Positions 16,759-24,914 of a DNA stretch of 28,785 bases are shown here, piece after piece. The stretch is from positions 1 to 28,785 of the forward strand of contig CAYUBS010000022.1 of assembly GCA_964443145.1 (NCBI GenBank). Reading direction: 5' to 3'. Within the stretch, counting starts at the first letter, position 1; each line of letters opens with the position of its first letter. The DNA comes from JAHEFT01 sp964443145. Its GTDB lineage: Bacteria > Pseudomonadota > Gammaproteobacteria > Xanthomonadales > SZUA-36. The notes beneath the pieces are model-generated. The model was not told the origin of the DNA. It was given only the letters and a program-made list of their open reading frames with translations, and searched no databases. The translations under genes and the position numbers were made by a program.

Positions 16759-16858
16759 GATGGGCAACACTCCAGCGACGAATTCGAGAGGCATGGTAAT
16801 GAATAGCATCAACGTATGCATAGTTAATGTACCGCAAACCTGTGAAAGAGGGCGCAGC

Positions 16859-18979
16859 ATGGGTAATTGGAGAAACGGATTTCTTTCAGGACTGATCACT
16901 GTCCTGGCGATCATACCTGCTACGGCGGCATTTGCAGCAAGCAGTGTCACGGGTATCAGTCATGCCACTACGGCTGACGGCAGCATTGAAATAGCACTGC
17001 AGACCAGCGGCGATGTGCCCAAGGTCAGCGTGTTTGCCACGGAAAGCCCGGCACGTATCGTGCTGGACCTTACCGACACCGAAAGCCAACTGGGTGCAGA
17101 CCCTGTATATGTCGGCGAAGGCAATGTGCAGCAATACTCTGCAGTAGCTGCCGGCGGCAGAACGCGAATTGTCGTGGATCTCTCTCGGGCTACCGCTTAT
17201 GAATATGATGCGCAGAGTGGCACCGTTGTGCTTACTGTTGCCGGTACAGGTGCAGTAACCAGTTCAACCGCATCCTCATCTGCTTCTACGCCAATGGGTG
17301 GTTACAACGTCAATAACGTTGATTTCCGACTGGGCGACCAGGGACAGGCACGGGTGATTGTCAGCCTGGACCGACCGGGTGCCAGCATGTCGATTGAGGA
17401 AGGCACCAACTCGCTGATTCTTGATATTTTCAGCGCTAATTTGCCGGAAAATCTGAACCAGCGCCTTGACGTGATGGATTTTGCCACGCCGGTGCAAATG
17501 ATTGATTCGTTTGGTTTGAAATCCGGTGTGCGGGTGAAACTCGCAACCGCTGGCCTGTACGAGCATCTCGCTTATGAATCAGGCAATGACATAGTCGTTG
17601 AAGTCAGCCCCATGTCGGAAGGCGCGGCGCTTGTTGAAGAAGTTGAAGTTAAATTCTTCGAAGAGAAGGTTTATGAGGGCACCAAGGTGACCTTCAACTT
17701 CCAGGACATTCCCGTACGCTCCGTGTTGCAGTTGATCGCAGACGTTTCTGATCTGAACATCGTTGTTGCAGACACTGTCGGTGGCAACCTGACTCTACGC
17801 TTGACTAATGTACCCTGGGACCAGGCGCTGGATATCGTAATGGACGCGCGTAACCTTGATATGCGTCGTAACGGAACTGTCATTTGGATCGGTCCTACGG
17901 CTGAAATCGCAGCACGTGAACAGCAGCTCTTGCAGGCCCAGGCAGATCGCAGAATTCTTGAGCCACTGCAGACCATATTGATTCCGGTCAGTTATGCTAA
18001 AGCTGAAGAGTTGATGGCTTTGATTAACGACTCAGCCAGCCAGGTCGATACGGAATACGGCCTGCTGTCCGAACGCGGCTCAGTAACAATCGATGCGCGT
18101 ACCAACACACTGCTTATTACGGATACGGCTGAAAAAATCATCGAGATCCAGGAACTGGTAGCCAAGCTGGATTATGCGGTCCGCCAGGTGCAAATCGAAT
18201 CACGTATCGTGATCGCCAGTTCCGAATTCGCCCATGAACTGGGTGTTCGGTTCGGCGTCAGTTACTTGCACACCGGTAGTAATATTGGTGTCATCGCGGC
18301 GGATGGCCGGGCGACAGATACCTTTAACCCGGCCATTGATCCCCGGGATGATGGCTTGCTGGACATTCCAGCCTATCCGAACCGGTACCAGGTTAACCTG
18401 CCCGCACCGAGCGCGAATGCGGCCACAATGGCCCTGTCATTCCTGACTGGCAACTTCCTGCTCGATCTTGAACTGTCGGCACTTGAGGCCGAAGGTGAGG
18501 GTGAGGTCATTTCTACGCCCCGTATTGTGACGGCCAACCAGGCTGAAGCATGGATCCATCAGGGTGTTGAAATTCCTTACGAGCAGTCAACCTCGTCCGG
18601 CGCCACCGCGGTGCAGTTCAAGGAAGCCGTGCTGGAACTGAAAGTGACGCCGCTGATTACTCCGGATAACCGGGTGCAGATGGACCTTAATGTGAAACAG
18701 GACACGGTGGGTGAGATTTACCAGACATCCCGTGGTGGTTCGGTTCCATCTATCGATACACGTGAACTTGAAACCCAGGTGCTGGTTGCCAATGGCGATA
18801 CGGTCGTGCTGGGTGGTATCTTCCAGGACGAAACTGCTTCGAAGGAAGAAAAAGTGCCATGGCTGGGAGATATCCCGGGTATTGGCGCCCTGTTCCGTCG
18901 CCGGGCTAATGAGTCCAAGAAACGTGAGCTGCTGATCTTCGTGACGCCGAGTATCGTGGAAGACCGGCCCATCCTGTAA
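16859..18979 (+). CDS. pilQ: Type IV pilus secretin PilQ
   Basis: PilQ forms the outer-membrane ring through which the pilus passes. From the chosen ATG the product is 706 aa with a signal peptide (about 1-26, ending ATAAFA) and GAGGG 6 nt upstream of the start; in-frame ATGs at 16793 and 16799 would bury the signal. Domains in order: two AMIN peptidoglycan-binding domains (about 28-110 and 140-235), an STN/N0 domain (about 275-345, FNFQDIPVRSVLQLIADVSD), a secretin N domain (about 367-440, LIPVSYAKAEELMALIND) and the secretin domain (about 520-705) with STPRIVTANQAEAWI, ETQVLVANGDTVVLGGIFQD, VPWLGDIPGIGALFRRR and ELLIFVTPSIV. A terminator follows at 19006-19033, so the operon ends here. Confidence 0.95.
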   Translation: MGNWRNGFLSGLITVLAIIPATAAFAASSVTGISHATTADGSIEIALQTSGDVPKVSVFATESPARIVLDLTDTESQLGADPVYVGEGNVQQYSAVAAGGRTRIVVDLSRATAYEYDAQSGTVVLTVAGTGAVTSSTASSSASTPMGGYNVNNVDFRLGDQGQARVIVSLDRPGASMSIEEGTNSLILDIFSANLPENLNQRLDVMDFATPVQMIDSFGLKSGVRVKLATAGLYEHLAYESGNDIVVEVSPMSEGAALVEEVEVKFFEEKVYEGTKVTFNFQDIPVRSVLQLIADVSDLNIVVADTVGGNLTLRLTNVPWDQALDIVMDARNLDMRRNGTVIWIGPTAEIAAREQQLLQAQADRRILEPLQTILIPVSYAKAEELMALINDSASQVDTEYGLLSERGSVTIDARTNTLLITDTAEKIIEIQELVAKLDYAVRQVQIESRIVIASSEFAHELGVRFGVSYLHTGSNIGVIAADGRATDTFNPAIDPRDDGLLDIPAYPNRYQVNLPAPSANAATMALSFLTGNFLLDLELSALEAEGEGEVISTPRIVTANQAEAWIHQGVEIPYEQSTSSGATAVQFKEAVLELKVTPLITPDNRVQMDLNVKQDTVGEIYQTSRGGSVPSIDTRELETQVLVANGDTVVLGGIFQDETASKEEKVPWLGDIPGIGALFRRRANESKKRELLIFVTPSIVEDRPIL

Positions 18980-19005
18980 GCTGCTTACGCACAATAGTAA
19001 ATCGG

Positions 19006-19033
19006 CGCCCGGGCAATGCCCGGGCGTTTTTTT
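19006..19033 (+). terminator. Rho-independent terminator after pilQ
   Basis: CGCCCGGGC (19006-19014) and GCCCGGGCG (19018-19026) form a perfect 9-bp stem with an AAT loop, followed by seven Ts. Confidence 0.94.
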
Positions 19034-19067
19034 ATGCTGCAATGGCAAACAACTGAGAAACCCCGAC

Positions 19068-19682
19068 ATGAGCGGCCTGCCTTATTCTGAAGCCTGCGAA
19101 CGTAACAAAGAGCCCATTCTTAAGGTACTAATGTCCGTGCTGCCTGCGCAGGGCCGAATCCTGGAGGTTGGATCCTGCACCGGGCAACACCTGGTTCATT
19201 TTGCAGCTGCTTTTCCTGCTCTGAGCTGGCACCCTTCAGACCGCAAAGAGTACCTGGATGGCCTGTTTGCGCGCATTACTGCGGAGGGCGGAGGAAACAT
19301 ACTCCCGGCTGTGGAGCTGGACGTGGTCAGCGGCTGGCCAGAACCATTTTTCGACGCTGTTTACTCGGCCAATACGGCCCACATCATGAGTTGGGAAATG
19401 GTTTGCGCCATGTTTACAGGCGTTTCCCGGCTACTGCGGCCCGGCGGAGTGTTCTGTCTCTACGGCCCGTTTAACGAGGCAGGACGGTTCACCTCCGACA
19501 GCAATCAAGGGTTTGACTACAGCTTGCGTTCTCGAGATCCGGCCATGGGCATTCGCGATCTGGAGGCGCTTGATACACTGGCGCGCAGTCATCAAATGGA
19601 GCTCATGCAGCAGGAACGGCTACCGGCCAACAACAGCCTGCTGGTGTTTCACAAAACAGAGGGACTAACAGATGGTGGATAG
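19068..19682 (+). CDS. DUF938 family SAM-dependent methyltransferase
   Basis: A 204-aa soluble protein of the DUF938 group, recognised by the N-terminal YSEACERNKEPIL, the SAM-binding glycine loop ILEVGSCTGQH (31-41), WHPSDRKEYL and the segment SANTAHIMSWEMVCAMFTG, then LLRPGGVFCLYGPFN and LPANNSLLVF. These make a class I Rossmann methyltransferase likely. The substrate is not known for the family as far as I am aware. It begins 35 nt after the pilQ terminator and converges on the dehydratase gene with 26 bp between stops, so it is probably transcribed alone. Confidence 0.88.
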   Translation: MSGLPYSEACERNKEPILKVLMSVLPAQGRILEVGSCTGQHLVHFAAAFPALSWHPSDRKEYLDGLFARITAEGGGNILPAVELDVVSGWPEPFFDAVYSANTAHIMSWEMVCAMFTGVSRLLRPGGVFCLYGPFNEAGRFTSDSNQGFDYSLRSRDPAMGIRDLEALDTLARSHQMELMQQERLPANNSLLVFHKTEGLTDGG

Positions 19683-19708
19683 GCAGGTGCTGGTCGAGCA
19701 GGCCCGCT

Positions 19709-20680
19709 TCAGGCTGACGCCCCGGTCAGGGTTAGCCAGTCGGCCGGGTGGATATTGCCGCCGCTGATGATCACGCCCACTTTCCGGCCGCTGAAAAGCT
19801 CGGGGTGTTTGCCGATGGCCGCAATGACTGTGGCTGAAGAAGGTTCAATCAATATTTTCATGTGCCGCCAGAACAGGACCATTGCCGATCGTATTTCATC
19901 GTCCGAAACCGTCAACACCTTTTTTACTCCTGAACTGATCACTTTGAAGTTACGTACCCCGACGAGGGCTCTAAGCCCGTCGGCGATGGTATCCGGCGTG
20001 AATTCCGTGATGATTTCCCCCCGCTCCAGGCTAGCCACCGTATCAGCGGCCCCCTCCGGTTCCACGGTGTAAACGTCAACTCCCCAGGCGCGCGTTGCAA
20101 TGGCCGTGCCACTGACCAGCCCACCTCCGCCCAGTGGCGTTATGACCTGTTCCAGGGTTGGCACCTCCTGTTCCAGCTCCAGCGCTGCAGTACCTTGCCC
20201 GGCTATGATACGGGCGTCGTCATAGGGGTGGACCGCCAACAATCCTTTCTGGACCAGTTTTTCCAGTTCGTCCACCCGGGATTCATTCGTCGGGTAACAC
20301 AAATGTACCTGACCGCCGTAGCCCTTTACCGCTTCAATTTTCATTGGGGATGAGTTTTCAGGCATGACAATATGGGCCGTTCGGCCATCGAGCCGGGCGG
20401 CCAGTGCCAACGCGGCGCCGTGGTTGCCGGACGAGTGAGTGGCGACATCGCCTTTCGTACCATCTTCTGTCAGGCAAGCGATCGCGTTGCAGGCACCCCT
20501 GAATTTGAACGCCCCTGTGCGTTGAAAGTTTTCGCACTTAAAATAAAGCTGGCAGCCCATCGCCGCATCCATAAGAGGATCGTTGAGAACAGGGGTCAGG
20601 CGTACTTGCTGCCGAATACGGGCATGGGCCAAATGGATGTCGGCAATGTCGGGTATCCGGATGTCGGCGTCAGGTTTCAT
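19709..20680 (-). CDS. PLP-dependent threonine/serine dehydratase, serine racemase-like
   Basis: A 323-aa fold-type II PLP enzyme without the C-terminal ACT-like domain of biosynthetic IlvA. The PLP lysine is Lys59 in TGAFKFRGA and the glycine loop is LGGGGLVSG (183-191). Several features match eukaryotic-type serine racemase and 3-hydroxyaspartate dehydratase better than TdcB: THSSGNHG with Ser83-Ser84, VHPYDDARIIAGQGTAALE, the metal-site spacing Glu207/Ala211/Asp213 in VEPEGAAD, PDTIADGLR and LIEPSSA. In serine racemase Ser84 is the second-face acid/base; TdcB-type enzymes have SAGNH there. The reaction could therefore be dehydration of threonine, serine or hydroxyaspartate, or serine racemisation. 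The start at 20680 is an ATG (MKPDADIRIPDI). It diverges from pepN. Confidence 0.88.
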   Translation of the reverse strand: MKPDADIRIPDIADIHLAHARIRQQVRLTPVLNDPLMDAAMGCQLYFKCENFQRTGAFKFRGACNAIACLTEDGTKGDVATHSSGNHGAALALAARLDGRTAHIVMPENSSPMKIEAVKGYGGQVHLCYPTNESRVDELEKLVQKGLLAVHPYDDARIIAGQGTAALELEQEVPTLEQVITPLGGGGLVSGTAIATRAWGVDVYTVEPEGAADTVASLERGEIITEFTPDTIADGLRALVGVRNFKVISSGVKKVLTVSDDEIRSAMVLFWRHMKILIEPSSATVIAAIGKHPELFSGRKVGVIISGGNIHPADWLTLTGASA

Positions 20681-20709
20681 TACAGACGACTCTTAATGGG
20701 TGTTGGGAC

Positions 20710-20715
20710 TATAAT
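20710..20715 (+). promoter_or_regulatory. Perfect -10 hexamer before pepN
   Basis: TATAAT lies 24 nt before the pepN start codon in the 59-bp divergent gap. No recognisable -35 sits 16-18 nt upstream. The leader would be about 18 nt and contains AAGGA as the ribosome site. Confidence 0.42.
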
Positions 20716-20739
20716 AATGCCCCCACTGAAGGAAATACC

Positions 20740-23394
20740 ATGAAAAACAGCACGGCCAGAAAAACCGTCCGCCGGGAAGAGTACACGCCCTACCCATGGA
20801 TCCTCGAGCACGTGGTCCTCAGATTTGAAATCGGAGATAACACGACACGGGTTCTGTCCCGTTTACAGGTCCGCCGTAACGAGGCGTGTGCCGCAGTCTC
20901 TTACATCGAACTGGATGGCGAGGATATGGAGCTGATCGCGGTCACATTAGATGGCCGTAAGCTGAACGATTCCGGATTCGCCAGGAGCGCCGATAAGCTG
21001 TTGATCCACGATGTGCCTTCCAGTTGCACCCTCGAAATAGAAGTGCAGATCAAGCCACGTGAGAACACCACGCTATCTGGACTGTACCCTTCAGGGGATT
21101 TTCTGTTAACCCAGTGCGAGGCTGAGGGCTTTAGGAGGATCACCTATTTTCCAGACAGACCGGATGTGATGAGTGGGTATGAAGTGACGCTGGTTGCTGA
21201 TAAAGCGCAGTATCCGGTGCTTCTCTCAAACGGGAATTCGGTCGAGTCGGGGGAGCTTGAAGACGGTCGCCACTGGGTTCGCTGGGATGATCCGTTTGCC
21301 AAGCCGAGCTATCTTTTCGCCCTGGTTGCGGGTGATCTGGCCGTTGTCGAGGATCACTTCACGACAGCCAGCGGGCGCAAAGTCACACTGCGTGTTTTTG
21401 TGGAGCCGGAAAATCTCGATCGTTGTGATCACGCAATGGAATCTCTCATCCACTCGATGAAATGGGACGAAGAGCGCTTCGGACTTGAGTACGATCTCAA
21501 TATCTACAACATCGTCGCCACGAATGATTTCAACATGGGGGCGATGGAGAATAAGTCGCTTAATATTTTCAACTCAAAGTACGTTCTGGCGCGCCCCGAT
21601 ACGGCCACCGACCTCGACTACCAGGGCATTGAGGGCGTCATAGGACACGAGTATTTCCATAACTGGACGGGTAACCGCGTTACCTGCCAGGACTGGTTTC
21701 AGCTGACGCTGAAAGAGGGGCTGACCGTATTCCGTGACCAGGAGTTTTCATCCGACATGCACTCCCGGGCGGTCAAAAGGATTCGCGATGTCCGCGTATT
21801 GCGGAGCAGGCAGTTCCCGGAGGACGCCGGCCCTATGTCTCATCCGATTCGTCCTGATAAATATATTGAAATCAACAACTTCTATACAATGACGGTCTAT
21901 CAGAAAGGGGCCGAAATCATCCGTATGTATCACACCTTGTTAGGTGAGGATGGCTTTCAGAAAGGCATGCGCCTCTATTTTGAACGTCATGACGGCACGG
22001 CGGTCACCTGCGATGATTTCATGGCCGCAATGGCGGACGCCAACGGTGTGGACCTTGCAAGATTCGGGCGTTGGTATAGTCAGTCGGGGACTCCCGAATT
22101 GACGGTTGGCAGCAGTTATGATGCCGACGCCAAGACATACACTTTGCACCTTTCGCAAGCGACACCGCCGACCCATGACCAGGCTCAAAAGCAACCGCTG
22201 GTGATCCCGGTTTCGCTGGGCTTGCTGTCCAAAGACGGCAGTGCCCTGCCGTTGCGCCTTCAGGGGGAGCACGAAGGTACAGAATCATCCCGCTTGTTGG
22301 TTCTGGAGGAAGAGCAGGAGAGTTTCGTTTTCGTAGGTGTTGAGGAGCGACCCATACCTTCGTTGTTACGCGGGTTTTCCGCGCCGGTAAAAATCGACTG
22401 CCCCTATTCGACAGCAGAGCTGGCCGTGTTGATGGCTCATGACAGTGATGCATTCATGCGCTGGGAGGCTGCACAGCTGTTGTCGCAACGGGAGATTCTC
22501 GGAAATGTCGGCCGGTTGGCTGAAGGTGCTGAACAGGTGTTGGCTCCAGAATTGATAGACGCCTATGGTGCACTCCTGGCAGACCTGGATTCTGATCCGG
22601 GCCTGGTGGCGGAAGCACTTGCTTTGCCCGGAGAGGACTACCTGGCGGAACTCTTGCCCGTTGTCGATGTAGATGGAATTCATGCCGCGCGTAAATTTGT
22701 GAAATCAGGTCTGGCCACCGCATTGCAGCAACGATTTCTTCAGCGTTACACAGATATGTGCACTGACCGGGACTACAGCAAGGATCCGGCCTCAATGGCG
22801 CAACGCAGCCTGAAGAACATTTGCCTGTCTTTTCTTCTCGAGACGCCATCCGGCGAAGGCCTGGCAGAAGCGCAATTGGCTGGCAGCGATAATATGACGG
22901 ATACATTAGCCGCGCTGCAGGGCCTGGTATGGGTCGAAGCACCGACTGCTGAGGCTGCCCTGCATTCATTCGAAGAGCAATGGCAGGACGATGCTCTGGT
23001 GATGGACAAGTGGTTTTCCATCCAGGCCGCAATTCCCGGTGAGCATGCAGTGGAGCGAGTGCGGACATTGCTTGACCACCCTGGCTTCAGCATTTCCAAC
23101 CCCAACAAAGTGCGCTCGGTTATCGGTGTATTCTCGATGATGAATCCTACCGGCTTTCATACCTCTGACGGATCTGGTTACCACCTGCACGCAGACCAGG
23201 TCATTGCACTGGATGCGTTGAATCCACAGATGGCTGCACGTATGGCGGGGGCATTTAATCCCTGGACACGCTTCGATGAGCAACGCCGTAACCTGATGCG
23301 GAACGAATTGAAACGGATTGCCGCAGCTCAATACCTGTCGCCAGACGTCTCTGAAATCGTCAGTAGCGCATTAGGCATGGATAAAGAAGGGTAA
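20740..23394 (+). CDS. pepN: Aminopeptidase N (M1 family zinc metallopeptidase)
   Basis: PepN is a cytosolic zinc aminopeptidase that finishes protein degradation by removing N-terminal residues with broad specificity. The 884-aa product (E. coli 870) has the exopeptidase motif GAMEN (267-271), the zinc site HEYFH (His303, His307, catalytic Glu304) and third ligand Glu326 in LKEGLTVFRDQEFSSD, the family-specific FNSKYVLARPDTATD, and VYQKGAEIIRMYHTLLG with its catalytic-side Tyr. The C-terminal half is the alpha-helical DUF3458 region (FNPWTRFDEQRRNLMRNEL near the end). AAGGA precedes the ATG. The downstream DUF4239-like gene starts 7 nt after the stop, so read-through is likely. Confidence 0.97.
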   Translation: MKNSTARKTVRREEYTPYPWILEHVVLRFEIGDNTTRVLSRLQVRRNEACAAVSYIELDGEDMELIAVTLDGRKLNDSGFARSADKLLIHDVPSSCTLEIEVQIKPRENTTLSGLYPSGDFLLTQCEAEGFRRITYFPDRPDVMSGYEVTLVADKAQYPVLLSNGNSVESGELEDGRHWVRWDDPFAKPSYLFALVAGDLAVVEDHFTTASGRKVTLRVFVEPENLDRCDHAMESLIHSMKWDEERFGLEYDLNIYNIVATNDFNMGAMENKSLNIFNSKYVLARPDTATDLDYQGIEGVIGHEYFHNWTGNRVTCQDWFQLTLKEGLTVFRDQEFSSDMHSRAVKRIRDVRVLRSRQFPEDAGPMSHPIRPDKYIEINNFYTMTVYQKGAEIIRMYHTLLGEDGFQKGMRLYFERHDGTAVTCDDFMAAMADANGVDLARFGRWYSQSGTPELTVGSSYDADAKTYTLHLSQATPPTHDQAQKQPLVIPVSLGLLSKDGSALPLRLQGEHEGTESSRLLVLEEEQESFVFVGVEERPIPSLLRGFSAPVKIDCPYSTAELAVLMAHDSDAFMRWEAAQLLSQREILGNVGRLAEGAEQVLAPELIDAYGALLADLDSDPGLVAEALALPGEDYLAELLPVVDVDGIHAARKFVKSGLATALQQRFLQRYTDMCTDRDYSKDPASMAQRSLKNICLSFLLETPSGEGLAEAQLAGSDNMTDTLAALQGLVWVEAPTAEAALHSFEEQWQDDALVMDKWFSIQAAIPGEHAVERVRTLLDHPGFSISNPNKVRSVIGVFSMMNPTGFHTSDGSGYHLHADQVIALDALNPQMAARMAGAFNPWTRFDEQRRNLMRNELKRIAAAQYLSPDVSEIVSSALGMDKEG

Positions 23395-23401
23395 TCAGGC
23401 G

Positions 23402-24220
23402 ATGAACCCTCTTGATCAAGTTCCCCTGCTGCTGGTAATAGTCGGTTCAATTTTGACCCAGATGGCCTTCATTGAAGGCGGATATCGCTATGGAACAGTA
23501 AAGCAGTCTGGACCGGTTAAGGCTCAGATGGCGCAGGTGCGGGCCATCATGGGTGCCTCTCTGGGGCTGCTGGCGTTTATGCTGGCGTTCAGTTTCAGTA
23601 TCGCCCAGCAACATTTTGAGCAACGAACCCAGGCTTACATGCTGGAGGTCAGCGCCATTGACTCAGCATTTCGTGGCGCAGACCTTATTGATAATTCTTC
23701 CCGGGGAGAGGCCAAGGAAGTTTTGCTGAATTTTGCCAAACTCAGGCTGGAACTCGTGCAGGCGGCGAGGGAAGGAGAAATAGATGCGGCCATCAAGATG
23801 GTTCGCGAGTCGGAACGGATGCACGATCACCTGTGGAAGATTGCGGAATCTTCTATGGAAGGTGAAGGTGGTGGGAACGATAGCGGTATTTTCGCCCAAT
23901 CGATTCTGGCCATGATCAACGCTCACGACGCCAGGTTGCAATCCGCTCTTTTTAATCGCATCTCACCGGTGATCTGGCTGACGTTGTTCCTGATGTCGCT
24001 GCTTTCCATGGTTGTTATGGGCTACCAGGCAGGTCTGACGGGAACACGCAGTACCCTGGCGACCTGGACGCTGGCCATCACGTTCTCAGCGGTGATGACC
24101 CTGATCATCGATCTTGACCGACCCAATATGACCCTTTTCAGCCTTAATCAGGAGCTGATGGTTGAACTCGAAAACAGGATGCAGGATGCAGTGGTGTCTG
24201 GAGTGGAGGAGTCCCGGTAA
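23402..24220 (+). CDS. DUF4239-like integral membrane protein
   Basis: A 272-aa protein with two N-terminal membrane segments (about 7-25 and 49-66), a soluble helical middle (about 70-175) containing ERTQAYMLEVSAIDSAFRGADL-like spacing typical of bestrophin-like DUF4239 proteins, and two C-terminal membrane segments (about 187-207 and 217-236). The terminal part reads LIIDLDRPNMTLFSLNQ, a conserved DxDRP element in this family. Function is unknown; a channel has been suggested for the family only by fold analogy. It starts 7 nt after pepN and its stop abuts the next gene (TAAATG), so it is probably in one transcript with both. Confidence 0.78.
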   Translation: MNPLDQVPLLLVIVGSILTQMAFIEGGYRYGTVKQSGPVKAQMAQVRAIMGASLGLLAFMLAFSFSIAQQHFEQRTQAYMLEVSAIDSAFRGADLIDNSSRGEAKEVLLNFAKLRLELVQAAREGEIDAAIKMVRESERMHDHLWKIAESSMEGEGGGNDSGIFAQSILAMINAHDARLQSALFNRISPVIWLTLFLMSLLSMVVMGYQAGLTGTRSTLATWTLAITFSAVMTLIIDLDRPNMTLFSLNQELMVELENRMQDAVVSGVEESR

Positions 24221-24631
24221 ATGTGGCCGCGGTTGTTGATACTCTGTTTGTTTTTCGTTCTTGTCCAGGGATGTGCTTCCAACCCTGCAAAACCTGATTC
24301 ACCTGAGGCGGCCCTGGTGGTGGTTGAGGGGATTGTGATCAGCAATGAATTGCCGTTTCCGGTAACCGACGTGATGATCAACATTCCGGCAACAGGAGGG
24401 TTTGCGGGCTGCGGGAACATCATGCAGGCATCAGCATGCCGCACCAGCTTCGTGGCGGTGGATTATCGTGCGGATGCCATGGTGGTCAGTTGGAAGGAGT
24501 ACGGCAAGCCGCATGCGACGGGTTCCTTTGTCGTCGAAGCGCCGGAAGGCATGGACCCGGAAAAGCCGGTCTGGCTGCGTGTGGTTATTTTTGCCATGGG
24601 GCAGGCGGCCGCAGAGTTCGTGCAGTTTTAG
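24221..24631 (+). CDS. Putative lipoprotein, unknown function
   Basis: A 136-aa product with a hydrophobic N-terminus and a lipobox VQGC (Cys18), so probably a lipoprotein; Ala at +2 favours outer-membrane sorting. The mature part is a small beta-rich domain (VVEGIVISNELPFPVTDVMI, FAGCGNIMQASACRTSF, WLRVVIFAMGQAAAEFVQF) with two further Cys residues. The pattern of a short strand-rich domain with paired cysteines suggests a compact Ig-like or beta-sandwich fold, which is only inference. The ATG directly follows the upstream stop, indicating coupling to the DUF4239-like gene. I do not recognise the family. Confidence 0.72.
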   Translation: MWPRLLILCLFFVLVQGCASNPAKPDSPEAALVVVEGIVISNELPFPVTDVMINIPATGGFAGCGNIMQASACRTSFVAVDYRADAMVVSWKEYGKPHATGSFVVEAPEGMDPEKPVWLRVVIFAMGQAAAEFVQF

Positions 24632-24641
24632 GTGCGTCGGC

Positions 24642-24848
24642 TTAGCGCTCGTTCAGTGCTTTGATTAATAAACTTCGCTGCAAGTCGGCCTCATGCCGGG
24701 CGGGAAATTTGGGCGCAAGCCTCAATTCACCACTGAATCGAATATTGAACTGGTAACCTTCGCCGTCCTCGGCCTGGAATACCCGGGTCAGGAACGCCAC
24801 CTTGTCCAGCGCTATCGCGTACCCCTGCATTTCGTATATTGCTGCCAT
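24642..24848 (-). CDS. Small hypothetical protein (68 aa)
   Basis: A 68-aa soluble protein beginning MAAIYEMQGYAIALDKVAFL and ending with a basic, amphipathic helix (FPARHEADLQRSLLIKALNER). The middle (YQFNIRFSGELRLAPKFPAR) looks like two beta strands. The start at 24848 is chosen because GAGGA lies 8 nt upstream; a further in-frame ATG at 24896 has no ribosome site. It is on the opposite strand to its neighbours, convergent with the lipoprotein gene (10 bp) and divergent from the next lipoprotein gene (66 bp). I recognise no domain. A good ribosome site and a compact, well-formed sequence make it more likely real than not. Confidence 0.6.
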   Translation of the reverse strand: MAAIYEMQGYAIALDKVAFLTRVFQAEDGEGYQFNIRFSGELRLAPKFPARHEADLQRSLLIKALNER

Positions 24849-24914
24849 TGACGATTCCTCGGTTGAGCGGGTTGTGCACGGATCTGCATCCGGCATGCTA
24901 TTCTTGTAAGTGCC

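Noticed and set aside
16688..16858. Longer N-terminus for pilQ
   Set aside because: It would overlap the end of pilP and place 57 hydrophilic residues before a clear signal peptide; the ATG at 16859 has a good ribosome site.
19683..19708. Terminator between the convergent methyltransferase and dehydratase genes
   Set aside because: The 26-bp gap holds no stem with a T-run on either strand.
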